Shown here one piece after another: positions 1 to 10,437 of a stretch of 64,000 nt of DNA (the stretch's first letter is position 1; every line of letters begins with the position of its first letter). The stretch comes from Prostheceraeus crozeri. Lineage: Eukaryota; Platyhelminthes; Polycladida; Euryleptidae. Below the pieces are notes generated by a model. It was not told where the DNA came from and ran no database searches. It was given only the letters and a program-made list of their open reading frames with translations. The stretch is from positions 17,982 to 81,981 of the forward strand of contig CAJQUW010011025.1 of NCBI GenBank assembly GCA_907163375.1. The letters run 5' to 3'. The position numbers and the translations under genes were made by a program.

Positions 1-87
1 TAACAAACGTTTCTACGGGTATGAAAATCTAGAGAATAGCCGATGCACTAGAAAAATGTCAATGGATTAACAAACGTTGTTATGAAA

Positions 88-1066
88 TACCGTAAAATGG
101 GGTAATTCGGACACCTGGTCACTTTTTATCTTTAATCGACTAATGAAAATTGTTAGATGCTTCTAGTGAGACCGAAATGCATTTTTTTAGTTAGATATAC
201 ATTAATCAACTGAAATTTATCAATAGACGCGAAAATTTTTTTCAGTGTATTCACAGCTACATTATATTTGAAATTCAAAAAAGTCGAAAAAAAACTAATT
301 TTACTATTTTTCATCAGGTTTGATCTACCACAAGGCTTTGTTGTAGGTTGAAATGGGCTGGCTTGCGGAAGTACCATTAGAAACCATTACTAATGCATTC
401 ACTCGTTTGTAGCTGGTCAGTTGTTGTACCCAAATACAGACGACGCGAATTCTTGGAATTTCTTGCGCCGGTGGGTGCAGCAAGCAAGGCTAATTGATAC
501 TGATCAATCTGCTGAGACGGCATTTCTCACTGTCTGTTGTTATCACACGCGAGTATGTTGATGAATCTCGCACAAACTTGTTCAGCGATCAAGGATTCAA
601 GTTCGTCGTCCTCAAGTGATGAAGACGACACATGCGCAAGCTGTTCAGTCGCCTTTATGAAGTCCAGTGGACCGGACTGGATCCAATGTGTTACTTGTGC
701 CGAGTGGTTCTGTGGCAAGTGCAACGGTGGAAGCGTTGATCCCTTTTTCGAGTGTGCCCAGTGTACATAGACTCATTTTAACTTCAGTTTGCAACATTTG
801 CATTTGATTTAGATCGTTTCTGTTCAGTTTGAAATACAAAACTTGTTGGTGTCCGAATTACCCCATTTTTTCTTTTTTTAAGTACCCCTCGTAGAAATTA
901 TCCAGACAAATTTCTACAAGGCTTGAGGTTACCGGGTCATTACATATTGTAAATAACGCCCCATTTGCGGTTCATGTAGGATTATAGGATCATAGCATCA
1001 TTACAAATGACAAAAAAAATTAAAAAAACCCTCAAAAAGGTGTCCGAATTACCCCATTTTACGGTA
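88..1066 (+). mobile_element. Internally deleted pogo-like DNA transposon
   Basis: Perfect 29-bp inverted repeats lie at 88-116 and 1038-1066; the left one begins TACCGTAAAATGGGG. The outermost TA on each side fits the TA target duplication of the Tc1/mariner/pogo superfamily. A further copy of the terminal motif (GGTGTCCGAATTACCCC) lies inside the right end at about 848-864 in the same orientation as the right terminus. At 979 bp the element is too short for a full pogo transposase. The only coding remnant is a C-terminal zinc-finger segment (537-770). The pogo assignment is inferred from that segment plus the TA-flanked ends; a Tc1 relative is the alternative. Confidence 0.75.
537..770 (+). 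pseudogene. C-terminal PHD-like zinc finger of a pogo-type transposase
   Basis: A 77-codon frame ending in a natural TAG. After an acidic serine-rich linker (residues 20-31) come C33-x2-C36, then W48-x2-C51-x2-C54-x2-W57, C59, C62 and finally C73-x2-C76. This CxxC / WxxCxxCxxW / CxxC spacing is the PHD-like tail found at the C-terminus of many invertebrate pogo/Tigger transposases, where it usually reads WFHxxC; here the His position is Cys59. The helix-turn-helix and DDE domains are absent, so this is the surviving last piece of the deleted element at 88-1066. Function is inferred from family architecture only. The start given is where the open frame begins, not a real initiation site. Confidence 0.6.
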
Positions 1067-1109
1067 TATCAAATGAATAACAAATGTTCATGCAAACCTA
1101 GGAACTGAA

Positions 1110-3181
1110 TTATAATACAGTCTCCAACTTACAAGCATATTTTGTGTAAATCATAGCGCTGAGCTTGTCAGGCTTGAGCCTTTTTCGAAGCTTTGATAAG
1201 AGAATCCCCGCCTCGCTGAATAGCTTTCTACAGAAGCCGATGACACTGGGGTGGAAAAAAGAATTTTTGCACACTTTGACAAAAGTCTCATTTGTGGTCC
1301 TTCCTCTTTCCAAAAATCCTTGGTCGGATGTCTGGAGGCCACACGAATGGTCTCAAAAAGCAACATTTCTGTTTCAAGTTGTTCATGAAGCGAAATCTTC
1401 ATGCGCTTTGGGCGTGGAGCAAACAATGTCTCAAACGGATCGCTGGATGTCGAGGGCTCACGTTCCTGGTTATCACTGAATTTGTCTGTGGGGATATCAG
1501 ATATATGCATTGAATCAAGCAGCTGATTCAAATAGTTCACAACACTCGATTTGAATCCTTGCATCTCCTGCTCCCATTCATTCATGAACACCTGCAATTC
1601 TCGGGTCTTTTTGCTGGAATATCAAAGAGTTTTCACCATATCCAAAGCCGTGTTGCAGACATCAATGCCTGACAAATAACAAGCCACTTTTGCAAATGAT
1701 GAACCACAATATGGCCACAGCTTCTTTCTCATCTGGTTTCGTAGAAGGCAGCAAGTCTCCCGAGCGATGGCAGGCACTTCTTCACTAATCTGCATTTGGA
1801 ACAAGTGAATATCCAAAGTAAGATAGTTCAGGTAAGATAGATGAGAAGTTGGCTCATCAACCTCAACTCTGTCAAAGAAGCACTTGACGGCTTCCATAAT
1901 ATCCAACAGAGATTTCAGTGAATGTAAAGGTGGCAAATTGTCAGATACATGACAGTCTTCTTCTGACAGAAATACAGTGTAGTTGTCCACCGCAGATCGA
2001 AGTCGAGAATGTTGAAAGCGCCATGGGCGATTCGTGCTTTTATCAGGAATAGCACGCTTCAGTCGCTTCGCATTTTGGTCGCGTACATTATAGAAAGATT
2101 CCACAGAAGTCAGATTAGACAGCATGCCACTAAGTAATTCTGGTGGAGACTTCTCGAAAACGTCTTTGACACAAGTCGACAAGGCATGTTCGGTACAACC
2201 AATTCTATCACCCAAGTTCAGCGTCGTTGGATAACGGCCGTCGAACGTTGCAACCATTTTCGGTTCGTTGTCACTAACTATAAAGATGGGTTGAGAGAGC
2301 TCACCCTGTTTTTCATCATCCGGTGACTTAATGCATTCTTCGAGAATTTTGAAAGTGAACAAAGCGTCGTGTGGTACATATCCAAATCACAAATCTGAAG
2401 TGGATAACTGAACCAACGCCAATCTTTATCGAGTCCACAAGCAACAATAGCAAAATAAGAAAGTCGATGTTCATGTCTTCCAGACCAAAAATCAATCATG
2501 CATGATACACCAGCATCCGGATCGTTGAGACTGTTTCTAAAGTGATGTTGCAACTTCGCATGGGATTGCTCTCCCTCAGTCATTAACCCCGATGAAATGT
2601 AAGTTCGTCCGATGGAATAGTAATTGATCTTGTTGTTTCTGTGCGTTACAAGCGAAGTTTGCGCAAGAAGATGCAATTTGAGCCATGGCGTTGATAGACA
2701 CAGTCGGATGGGCACAAACAAGCTTCACTACATGCTGCTGCCATTGTTCTTTTGCTTCTTTCGGAAGAGGAGGCTTGCTTGCTGATGGAGCACACTTAAA
2801 ACTTCGGTGAATGGTGAGTTGATTGGACGTCGACGTTGCCGGTGCGCAGTTTTTCTCGAGATGGCGCTTTATTGCACTGACCCCACTCTGGTTGACCCAC
2901 TGTCCTCTTGTCTTCTTAAACCAAAGAAACAATTTCTTACAGGCATCACAATAAAGGAAAGGGGCCAACAATGGTTTCTTGTCGTCTCCTGAGCTCTCGG
3001 CAACCGGTGATATGTCCACTTGCACGGCCTTTATCCTCGAATCAAGATTGGCACTACCACTGGTTAATGACTTCGGTGGTGGAACAAAAGATACACGAGC
3101 AGCAGAAATGTGCTGCTGAAGAGTTTTTTTGTCTACTTCGAAGAAATTGTTCGAAGACATCGCAGCGACGACCTGCCTCAT
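1110..3181 (-). pseudogene. hAT transposase, broken (BED finger, RNase H-like core, dimerisation tail)
   Basis: Read on the minus strand from 3181 downward, successive frames show a hAT transposase in order. The N-terminal part (3181-2576) has a BED zinc finger, C78-x2-C81 and H107-x4-C112. The next piece (2721-2278) has an IDFWSGR motif matching the first catalytic Asp region. The piece at 2362-1622 has SDNEPKMV followed by a CxxH-type segment (GCTEHALSTCV), matching the second catalytic region. The C-terminal dimerisation domain is at 1597-1110 (LFSEAGILLSKLRKRL). Frame changes fall near 2,650, 2,355 and 1,250, and the frame ending at 1622 resumes in the same register after a TGA. The gene is not functional as it stands. 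I could not identify terminal repeats or the 8-bp target duplication. Confidence 0.85.
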
Positions 3182-3464
3182 AGTGGGAACTGAAGTTGCA
3201 GACGATTATAATTACACCATATAGCTCGGTTCCTTTTCGGTCTGCAGCCTAATGAATCATCGCCAAGCGTCAATCAGGGGAAAAGAATGTTTTGCGAGCT
3301 CACATTCCCTCACTTGAATTGTCAAAAGTTGCGTAAGTGAAATTGATCATGCAGCGCACGGGGCGAGAGAATCGGTCGGTCACTGACATGGATACTGATT
3401 CTCCTCCTGCCGGTTGACGATGCGAATTGACAGACAGCCTCAACAGATAATTACATAATCCAGG

Positions 3465-3487
3465 CTCTCTCTCTCTCTCTCTCTCTC
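3465..3487. repeat. (CT)n microsatellite
   Basis: Uninterrupted alternating CT over 23 bp. Confidence 0.95.
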
Positions 3488-3558
3488 ATTCAAGACCGAT
3501 ATTAGTCTTCTTATAAGATTGATAAGCCAAGAAAAGAATTGTTATGATGATGGTTACC

Positions 3559-3590
3559 GACCCGTGTTTCGTCACCCTGACAGAATCATG
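3559..3590 (-). ncRNA. Degenerate hammerhead-ribozyme-like motif
   Basis: On the minus strand the sequence contains GTGACGAAACACGGGTC preceded by CATGATTCTGTC. Penelope-like elements are known to carry hammerhead ribozymes whose 3' half reads close to GTGACGAAACGCGTC and whose 5' half carries CTGATGA. Here the GAAA box and the GTC/GAC stem II pairing are visible, but the CTGATGA box is degenerate, so activity is unlikely. A similar motif lies at 27,169-27,200. Chance resemblance cannot be excluded. Confidence 0.3.
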
Positions 3591-4532
3591 CTTTTTTCAG
3601 ACAAGGACAGCCTGCTTACTGTAGACACACCTGTACAATGTACATGTATAAATGTTGTATTTTCACTTCAATCTGAGCGTCATTCATGAGCGGCTTCGCC
3701 TAGTCATCCAGTAAGATGAGTGCAACTACAGCCTGCATTCTCGCTTTCTCAGAACCTTTGCAAACCAAAAAAGAGTTGATACTTTCAAATATGATTTAAA
3801 TTTATCTTATTTTGGTGATCAAAATTTTTACTTAATTCCCATGGGATTCCCATGACCTGAAGCAAGATTCCCATCTCATGGGAATTCCCATTCCCACGGC
3901 AAGTTTGGTAGATAGGTATAGGATATCAAACGATATTTGAAAGCATTACCAACATAACAGACGACGACCTCAAGCCGGAGTTTTTCTTTTTATGTTAGTT
4001 TATTTGCATTTGCAGTAACAAGAAAAAAAACGAAGGTACAAAAAAGAGTAATTTACTCCGAAGGCCGGAGTTTGTTATAGGATAATGCGTGAAAAATATC
4101 GTATGATATCTATCATAACACATAGTTTTACCTGTATTTCGGAGTGTGATATCTGATGACTCCCGTTTGTTAAGCACATACTGCACGGAATATACTAGGC
4201 AACCAAATTCAAATTTCTTGGCACCTTGACAGACATAATTGGTTCTATTCTTCGCTACAGTTTTAGCAGAAAATTTGTTTGATCGCTACCTCATAAGAGC
4301 AAAACTAACCATGTTCAGATAAAATATGGCCTTTGTCAAATTCTAGACTCATCATCGGAAAGCACACTTGTGTCAATGATTATTTGTTCATCAAATGCAG
4401 AAGTTGATTTGTGATTTGTATAATCCAGTGATGATAGTGATGTCGTTGTTTCTTTTTCATTGAAACATTCCTTCAGTTTTGAAAGAATCACATAGATCCG
4501 CTCGCTGCATTCTTATAGAGTTCTGAAGTCCC

Positions 4533-4594
4533 AGCAGCAATCGACTTCAGAAGATCTCGTGGTAGCAGCAATCGACTTCAGAAGATCTCGTGGT
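4533..4594. repeat. 31-bp tandem duplication
   Basis: Two identical adjacent copies (4533-4563 and 4564-4594) beginning AGCAGCAATCGACTTC. This is a recent local duplication with no visible function. Confidence 0.95.
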
Positions 4595-5327
4595 TAGTAA
4601 TTTCAATCATGCCTTCAACTTTCTGCAATAAACTGTGATACATATTCGCTGATTTCACCATCTCTGAAGCATTCAAAGTGCTGCAAAGGTGTTGTTAATT
4701 GCTTGGTCTTGATTTTCTCTTCATGCCATTCATCAAGAATGCCTTGAACCCTTAAATTTCTTCCTTCTATTCATAATGATTCCGCAATGATAATCACGAG
4801 TGCCATATCCTTTGTGGCGAATCGTCCTTCCTTAGTCGTTTCTTGATTGGCATGTATTTGATATGAAATGTACATATTGCTTGGTGATCTTGAACACACG
4901 CATCGGTTTGAGACATTTTCTTGGATCAAGGCTTCTAACAAAATTAACAGCCTGCTGACTATGCAAAAACACAATGCATTGTGGATTGTTTGAAAAACTT
5001 GAGCTCTATTATCATAGCCAGTTTTAGAAGTCTAGATTGCCCGAGAGTTACCTAAATAACTCCCGGTAGACAGAGATTCAGGAGCGGCTTTTTACGTGTG
5101 ATAGATAGAAATATAAATGGGAGGAGACGTTTATTTATCAACAATAATAACAAATATACAAAAATCGGTTATACACTCAAGGAAAAAATAAAGTACCCGG
5201 TTAGACATTTAACTCTATTTCGAAAACAACAAGACAATATGCACTACTTGTGCTTCAGAGTCGATCACAGAAACAATATCAATACGCGTATAAAGTCACG
5301 AAAGGCGTACTAGTACAAAGAAAACAG

Positions 5328-6516
5328 TCAAAATCTCGTAAAATCACCTTCAGCATCCAGTACTGCTTCTACGCGATCACGCATTGAACTGATAAGAGAA
5401 GCTCGATAATTGACATCATCCATCAGTTCATTCCAAATGACATCAAGCGTAGCAAAAAGTTGGTCACTGTCTTCTGGGTCCTCATATTCTCTTTGGAGTT
5501 TCAGTTCCATCTGTGCCCACACGTGTTCGATGGGATTCATGTCGGGACTAAATGCAGGCCAGTCTAAGGTAGGGATTCCATTGTGTTGAAGGAACAGTTT
5601 CGTCCGGTTCGCCGAATGTATAATAATAATAATAATAATAATAAAGCCGTTTATTGAAAAGTATACAGCAGTCCCATTACTGGTAATCGTGGGACCCCAG
5701 ACATAAAGTTACAAAGTGAAATAATGTCAAGTAAACCATAACAAGAACAAAAAAAAAAAGAGAACTTCTTACCTGAAGCGGTGCATTGTCTTGCTGGAAG
5801 ATGCCACCTGCTTGAGTGATTGTATTCCATACTGGAAGAAGATTACCTTCAAGGATTTCGATGTACTTTTGGGCATCCAATCTCTCTTGAATTCTCACCA
5901 GGCTCGTATGTCCATTACTTGAGAATGCACCCCACACCATTACATGCGCGACAGATCTGTACGGAGTACGGCAGACGTAGCGATCCGTGTACCGATCTCC
6001 TATCGATCGACGGACATACTGTACTCGTGACTGACCCAAGCAGAATTTCGATTCGTCAGAAAACACCACTTTCTTCCACCTCGTCAAAGTCCACGATGAC
6101 TTTTCTGTAGCCCATTCCAATCTGCGATGTTCATGATCTGCTGTCAAGGCTGTCTTTCTAGCTGGTGTAAATGCCTTGAAACCACCGCTCAGCAATCGAT
6201 TTGTTACGGTCCTTCTGGTGCATTCTAGATTTAAGTTTTGCTTAATTACTCTGGCAGCGCAAAAAGGATGGTTCGAAGAGAAAGTTAAAATTTCTTCGTC
6301 ATCTTCTTCAGTTGTACTTTTCCTACGGCCACAAGAAGTTCGATTGGTTGCTTTAGCATCTCCACCAGCTGATAGCCTCTGTAGGTACTTTCTGACTGTG
6401 TTCTCTGATATCTCGAGGCACTCAGCAATTTTAGGTCTTGAAAAATTCGCATGAAACTTTAAGGCGTAGATTTGACCTCTCTGGAATTCAGTCAAATCAC
6501 ATCCACGTGTCGCCAT
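5328..6516 (-). pseudogene. Tc1-family DD34E transposase, interrupted
   Basis: The start is the ATG at 6516. The N-terminal 110 residues form two helix-turn-helix units (paired-like DNA binding). The first catalytic Asp is D154 in VFSDESKF and the second is D243 in FQQDNAP. The frame is then interrupted by an inserted sequence of about 156 bp. On the other side the protein resumes (LFLQHNGIPTLDWPAFSPDM) and reaches the catalytic Glu in NPIEHVWA. Counting across the insertion gives 34 residues between the second Asp and Glu, the DD34E signature of Tc1. The C-terminal part ends at 5328. The transposase would cut and paste elements with matching ends, but this copy is disrupted by the insertion. 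Confidence 0.9.
5619..5774 (-). mobile_element. LINE 3'-end insertion within the Tc1 transposase
   Basis: This block splits the conserved APLHSAN region. Read on the minus strand it ends with a hairpin-like GGTCCCACG...AGTAATGGGACTG, an AATAAACGG-like signal and a (TTA)n tail, which fits a heavily 5'-truncated CR1-type LINE that primed on a short microsatellite tail. Both borders carry TG, so any target duplication is at most 2-3 bp. The block begins with CAG/GTAAGA, which mimics a splice donor, but no AG acceptor follows at the other border. Confidence 0.6.
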
Positions 6517-7071
6517 GACTAATTTGCTAATGCTACGATACTGTCAATGATTGTGGTGTATGTAGCTAGCGGATTGAACAGAGTACAGCTCGGTATGCAT
6601 GAAAGAACAATGAATGGAATCATAGCATTAGGCCTCAGCTACACTGAAAGCAAAGCAAACACGAGTGTCCCAAGCGTCTCGAGTAACCGCATGTCCACAA
6701 GCTATCAATCGCTCTAGTTTGCTTTGCGTGGATTATGGAAGTCCACAAATGCTGCAATGATGACTTTGTATTTGCTGCAAAACGCTTGGAAAAGCTCTCT
6801 GTGTGGTTGAGGCCTAATGGTTTGACTATTGATTAACTTCTAAAGTTCATATTTCACACCAACGAGTAGAAAAAAATGACTGAAATGATAAATTTGTCAC
6901 TGTTAACATAACTTTTTACACCGGGTACTTTATTTTTTCCTTGAGTGTATACAAGGTAAGTATAGAAAGTGAAGGTAAGTTAGAAAAAGTTGAGATCCTA
7001 TACTTAAATTTACATCCATCATAAAGTTATCCTATTACAACACAAATACTGCCCTATATCAAATGAATGAC

Positions 7072-7320
7072 TCATTCAAAACTAAATGTTTGGTACTCGA
7101 GATCCAAATCATGAATTGTTCTTAACTCGTCATGTCTGCCTCCACTTCTCTCTCCTCTCAATGAAAAAACGCATGTTCTTAAAATGTCAAATCTCAATCT
7201 CGTTCTTATGAATCTTATCACTTGGCTATACTTCTCCACCTTCTTTGCGCTGATCTTCGCTGCTATTCTTTTATAGAAATTCTTTGCTTCTGTTCCCATC
7301 CCACCTGTACATGAACATAT
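7072..7320 (-). pseudogene. C-terminal fragment of a non-LTR-type retroelement protein
   Basis: The last 80 codons of a 240-codon minus-strand frame contain CTGGMGTEAKNFYKRIAAKI, then YSQVIRFIRTRLRFDILRT and SLRGERSG. I recognise this pattern (GG-G-EA-F-RLA, YS-V, R-RL-F-LLR, LRG-RS) as the conserved C-terminus of reverse-transcriptase proteins common in cnidarian and other invertebrate repeats, some of which begin with a PHD finger. The upstream 160 codons of the frame (up to 7794) are low-complexity and AT-rich and do not look coding. A PHD-finger N-terminus of the same type lies 1 kb away in the opposite orientation. The exact element class is uncertain. Confidence 0.5.
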
Positions 7321-8291
7321 AAATATAAATATATTAGTGTACTTGGGTAACAATGCATTATTTTTGCAACAATCACTAAAGAGGTTGTCATTCTGTAATT
7401 TATTGCATGTTTGAAGGGACTTTTCTGTTTTTCTATAAATTTCTTTTCCTTCAGTTGTTAAATGATTCAATACAATTTTGGAATACCATTTCATTAAAAA
7501 ATAAAGGCTCAACGTTTCTGACAGTACATTGACCATTCTCAAGACATAAAAATTATAAAGGTAATTACATGTCAAAAATTCTAAATTCAAAAAGAGAGAT
7601 GACATCTGGAAAACTATGAAGTGATACAAATAGAGATATAGTATCATAATATGAATCCTGCAAGCAGAATTGAGCTTCATCATAGAAAGTTGGAGACTAT
7701 AAATAACATTCAGCTTTCGGGTGAGGCCCATGTCACGCTTATTTAGAAAAGGGGATTTTTCTTTTATTGTTATGGATTCGGCTATTTGGAGCATTTTTTG
7801 TCGAAATATATATGTATATACATAAATATAAATAAATATATAGAAATATAAATCAAATAACGCACCTGCGATTTCTCGGGAGATATCAATTTAACACTTC
7901 GGCAATTGACGTAGATATCTCCCTCGAAAAAAGTACGTTATTTGATGCAAAATTCCCGCATGATATTTTTTCATGTAATACACCGAGATCATTGGATGAC
8001 AGAGATATCTGCACTAAACTATGATTTATGTTTATATTGAACGTAATTTAGCTATGGTACAGTGTGGAAAAATGAAGGCAACAATTCATCCCGTGATGTT
8101 GATATTCGCATCGATGCATGTGAAAGATATTTTAGAAATTTCGGATTCTAATTAACATATTCAAACAATGACGGACGATATTTGCCTTGGTTCATTCCTC
8201 AAAGCAATTGTGCAAATACATGACTAAATAAGCAAATCATGGATGAGACGTCTCAACATTTGCTTCCTATATAAATGAAATTATTGACTCA
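7321..8291. other. AT-rich repeat debris
   Basis: No gene seen. The part at 7962-8030 (CACCGAGATCATTGGA...GATATCTGCACTAAACTATG) recurs at 37,802-37,880, and 8035-8078 (TTAGCTATGGTACAGTGTGG) recurs at 27,285-27,320, so this is dispersed repeat sequence, probably the 5' region of the PHD-finger retroelement that follows. Confidence 0.6.
7853..7945. repeat. Imperfect 93-bp hairpin
   Basis: The left arm, TCAAATAACG plus TTTCTCGGGAGATATC, pairs with the right arm GATATCTCCCTCGAAA plus CGTTATTTGA, with a loop of about 26 bp. It may be a tiny fold-back element or the remains of one. Confidence 0.75.
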
Positions 8292-8711
8292 GTGGTTATG
8301 ATCTCATCTCCGCTCGATAATGATGCTCAGGGAACTAATCCAGAAAATGTTTCATGTAGATCTATATCACATTGCTCATCTGATGAACCAACGATCGATG
8401 ACCAAAGAGATTCACAAATTGATTTGTCTTGCCATTCATGCAATGCTATCAATCGACGTAAAAGTATCCGTTCATGTAGGAAATGTCACAAATTTTACCA
8501 TCTACCCTGTGTTGGTCTGACACAAAACCAGTCACAAAGTCTACCACATTGGTTCTGCAAATCTTACACAAATCATTGTGACAGTCGGACAGCAGCTCAA
8601 GACGGTGATCAACAACTAAATATTGCTCAAGTTGTCAATAACAATGCCTCAGAAAAGTTGGATTCATCAGCTGATTGGGATTTAAGTAGCATTATAGGAA
8701 TAAAGCCATAA
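8292..8711 (+). pseudogene. PHD-finger N-terminal fragment of a retroelement protein
   Basis: The 139-codon frame encodes a PHD-type zinc finger: C47-x2-C50, C62-x2-C65, H70-x2-C73 and W87-x-C89. The final expected Cys (position 92) is Tyr, so one zinc site is incomplete. An acidic tail follows and the frame stops. Retroelement proteins of the type ending in the motif seen at 7072-7320 often start with such a finger, and the next recognisable piece (8992-9195) fits the following region of those proteins. A host PHD protein is the alternative, but the lack of splice sites and the repeat context argue against it. Confidence 0.55.
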
Positions 8712-8991
8712 TTTTTAGGACATTAAATGCAGAAATCCGAGTCCTACATTTAATGTCCGCAAAATCATGGCTAAATTCCTATTTACTCCGACGACCTGAC
8801 TATGTAATAAAATCTATACAGCTGAAATGAAGTGTTTGATATAGAATTCCACTGTTATAATTCAAGGACATTAAATTGTTTTAGAAATTTCTATTCTATA
8901 ACATTAGATTGTCCAGACACTAAACGAGTTTTGGTCGTTTATTGTCCGCATATATCATGGGTATACTACGAGTACTAGAGGAGCGATTTAA

Positions 8992-9195
8992 ATGAGATAT
9001 CAATCGATTGCATCAGAGAAGCGTCCTGTTGTAAGATTCATGCCCAAAGGTGCCCTCCGCAGACCATTACAAAAACCGGCCTACATTCCTGCCCAGTCCA
9101 TTTCAATTGCGCACAATACCATTAACATAGATGCTTTCGAGCAACAATGTTGGACATTTTCACGCGCCCTCAAATGTCCTACATTATTACCCTAA
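8992..9195 (+). pseudogene. Retroelement linker-region fragment
   Basis: A short frame with VVRFMPKGALRRPLQKP and then WTFSRALKCPTLLP. It resembles the segment between the PHD finger and the reverse transcriptase of non-LTR-like elements (pattern: xPKGAR...W-LL-FPR-L-P). The stretch around 9150-9225 is repeated at 27,600-27,655, showing it is dispersed. No reverse transcriptase follows. Confidence 0.4.
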
Positions 9196-9230
9196 AAAAT
9201 CCATAAGTTTTACCGTGGTTTTGCGTAGAA

Positions 9231-10437
9231 GTTCATGATTTTTGGATGGAGTTACATCACCTGGTCTGAACAATTATATCCTGTGCAAGATCATTAAAAT
9301 ATCTTTGACATACACAATTATTTAGAATGAGGCCTACAAATTAGACAATATTGAATTAAAGGCATGCGAATGTACTTTGAAAATCAATAAAATGTCGACA
9401 GGGCGTTGTAATTGCTTGCCGGACTATGTGAGTCTTGATCCCATCACTTCTGAATTGGTCACAGCCCAATCCTGTGCTCTGACCTCAATCGAATTGGCCA
9501 AGCGTCCCAGGTGTCAGGACTACCGATAGCAAGGCCACACGATGGACCAACTCCTCCCATGTCGCCGTGTACTACTCTTTACGTCATCTCGCACATCGCT
9601 CGGATTGTGCTTTCGGGACTCATGTCAGTTGAATTCACTTCATATGGCGTCTCCAATAGGCTGCTTTGTGTGGTTGACAGTAAAATCACTCGCTTCCTAT
9701 TCTTGCCTCAATAACTATGTGATTTGTAAGACAATTCCTTCATTCCTCCAGTTGCTCACGACAACACCTTGAAAGCAGGAGACAACATTTGAGAACTGTT
9801 TTGAACAGAAATGGTTGCAGTGAAGCTGAAGTTGGCAGAAGTTGGTGGTTTCAAAGATTGAGCAATTATCACTGCGATGCCAGATCTTTAAGAGACCCAA
9901 AGCCATATGCTTGTCTGAGAATATTGCCTGTTTTTAAAGTTACCATGATGTGGAGGTTAACATGAAGCCAAGGACTACTCGGCGTTCGCTTCTTGTTAAG
10001 AACAGACTTGGGTCTGCTACTGTACTGGATTCCGCATATAAGATCACTTGTGAGGAGAATGACTGCGACTAGGTCGATGTTGATGAGACAGCGTCGCAAA
10101 GAGCATCATCGAGCGATTCGGGACAAGGGTGTTTCTCGATCCGAACTGGCACAACACACCATCACGTTGATACAAGCAATATTACTGTGATTGATAAGGA
10201 GTCAATGTAGAGAAAGTGCATTGCGAAGGTTTTATGGTCAGCTCCATATCCCCTTTCATTTTATTGCATTTTTTGACGAACTACGAAACCCGATGAAATT
10301 TTTGACCGATTTGCGGAATTTACGGAAAATTGTAGCCCCTGTGATCAGGTCGTTTAAATTCATCTAATCGAAGGAAACACACACTGAGTGAGGCTTGGAA
10401 AGTTCGACTTTATCTTGATTTTCTTTGTTTCTCACAA
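9231..10437. other. Unassigned 1.2-kb stretch
   Basis: Small open frames (for example 9511-9714 and 9993-10190, plus strand) show no domain I recognise and no splice context. The part at 9,410-9,690 is slightly less AT-rich than its surroundings. Nothing else supported. Confidence 0.4.

Larger units (their letters stand above)
3182..5171. other. Intergenic stretch between hAT and Tc1 elements
   Basis: No gene is recognised. The stretch holds a TC microsatellite, a hammerhead-like motif, a GGGAATTCCC-rich patch (3838-3900) with short palindromes of the kind seen at transposon ends, and a two-copy 31-bp tandem repeat. On the minus strand, about 4,990-4,300, short open pieces look coding-like (a charged segment containing DEWHEEKIKTKQL, then an acidic tail ending SVLSDDESRI) but match no family I know. 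Confidence 0.5.
5172..6949 (-). mobile_element. Tc1 element with intact terminal repeats
   Basis: Inverted repeats at 5172-5201 and 6920-6949 are identical over 30 bp including the flanking TA on each side, so the element proper is 5174-6947 (1,774 bp) with 28-bp ends starting CACTCAAGG and a TA target duplication. This layout is classic Tc1. The element carries a transposase gene on the minus strand and a secondary insertion at 5619-5774. Confidence 0.95.

Noticed and set aside
1622-1624. TGA read as a sense codon (recoding), because the hAT frame continues past a TGA
   Set aside because: The hAT copy also has frame changes, and host exons end and splice under the standard code; ordinary decay explains it.
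5619-5774. Intron in the Tc1 transposase
   Set aside because: A GTAAGA donor is present, but the other border ends in ATTATA with no AG acceptor, and the block has a LINE-like tail.
7321-7794. N-terminal 160 codons of the 240-codon minus-strand frame as protein
   Set aside because: Low-complexity, AT-driven composition; only the last 80 codons match a known motif.
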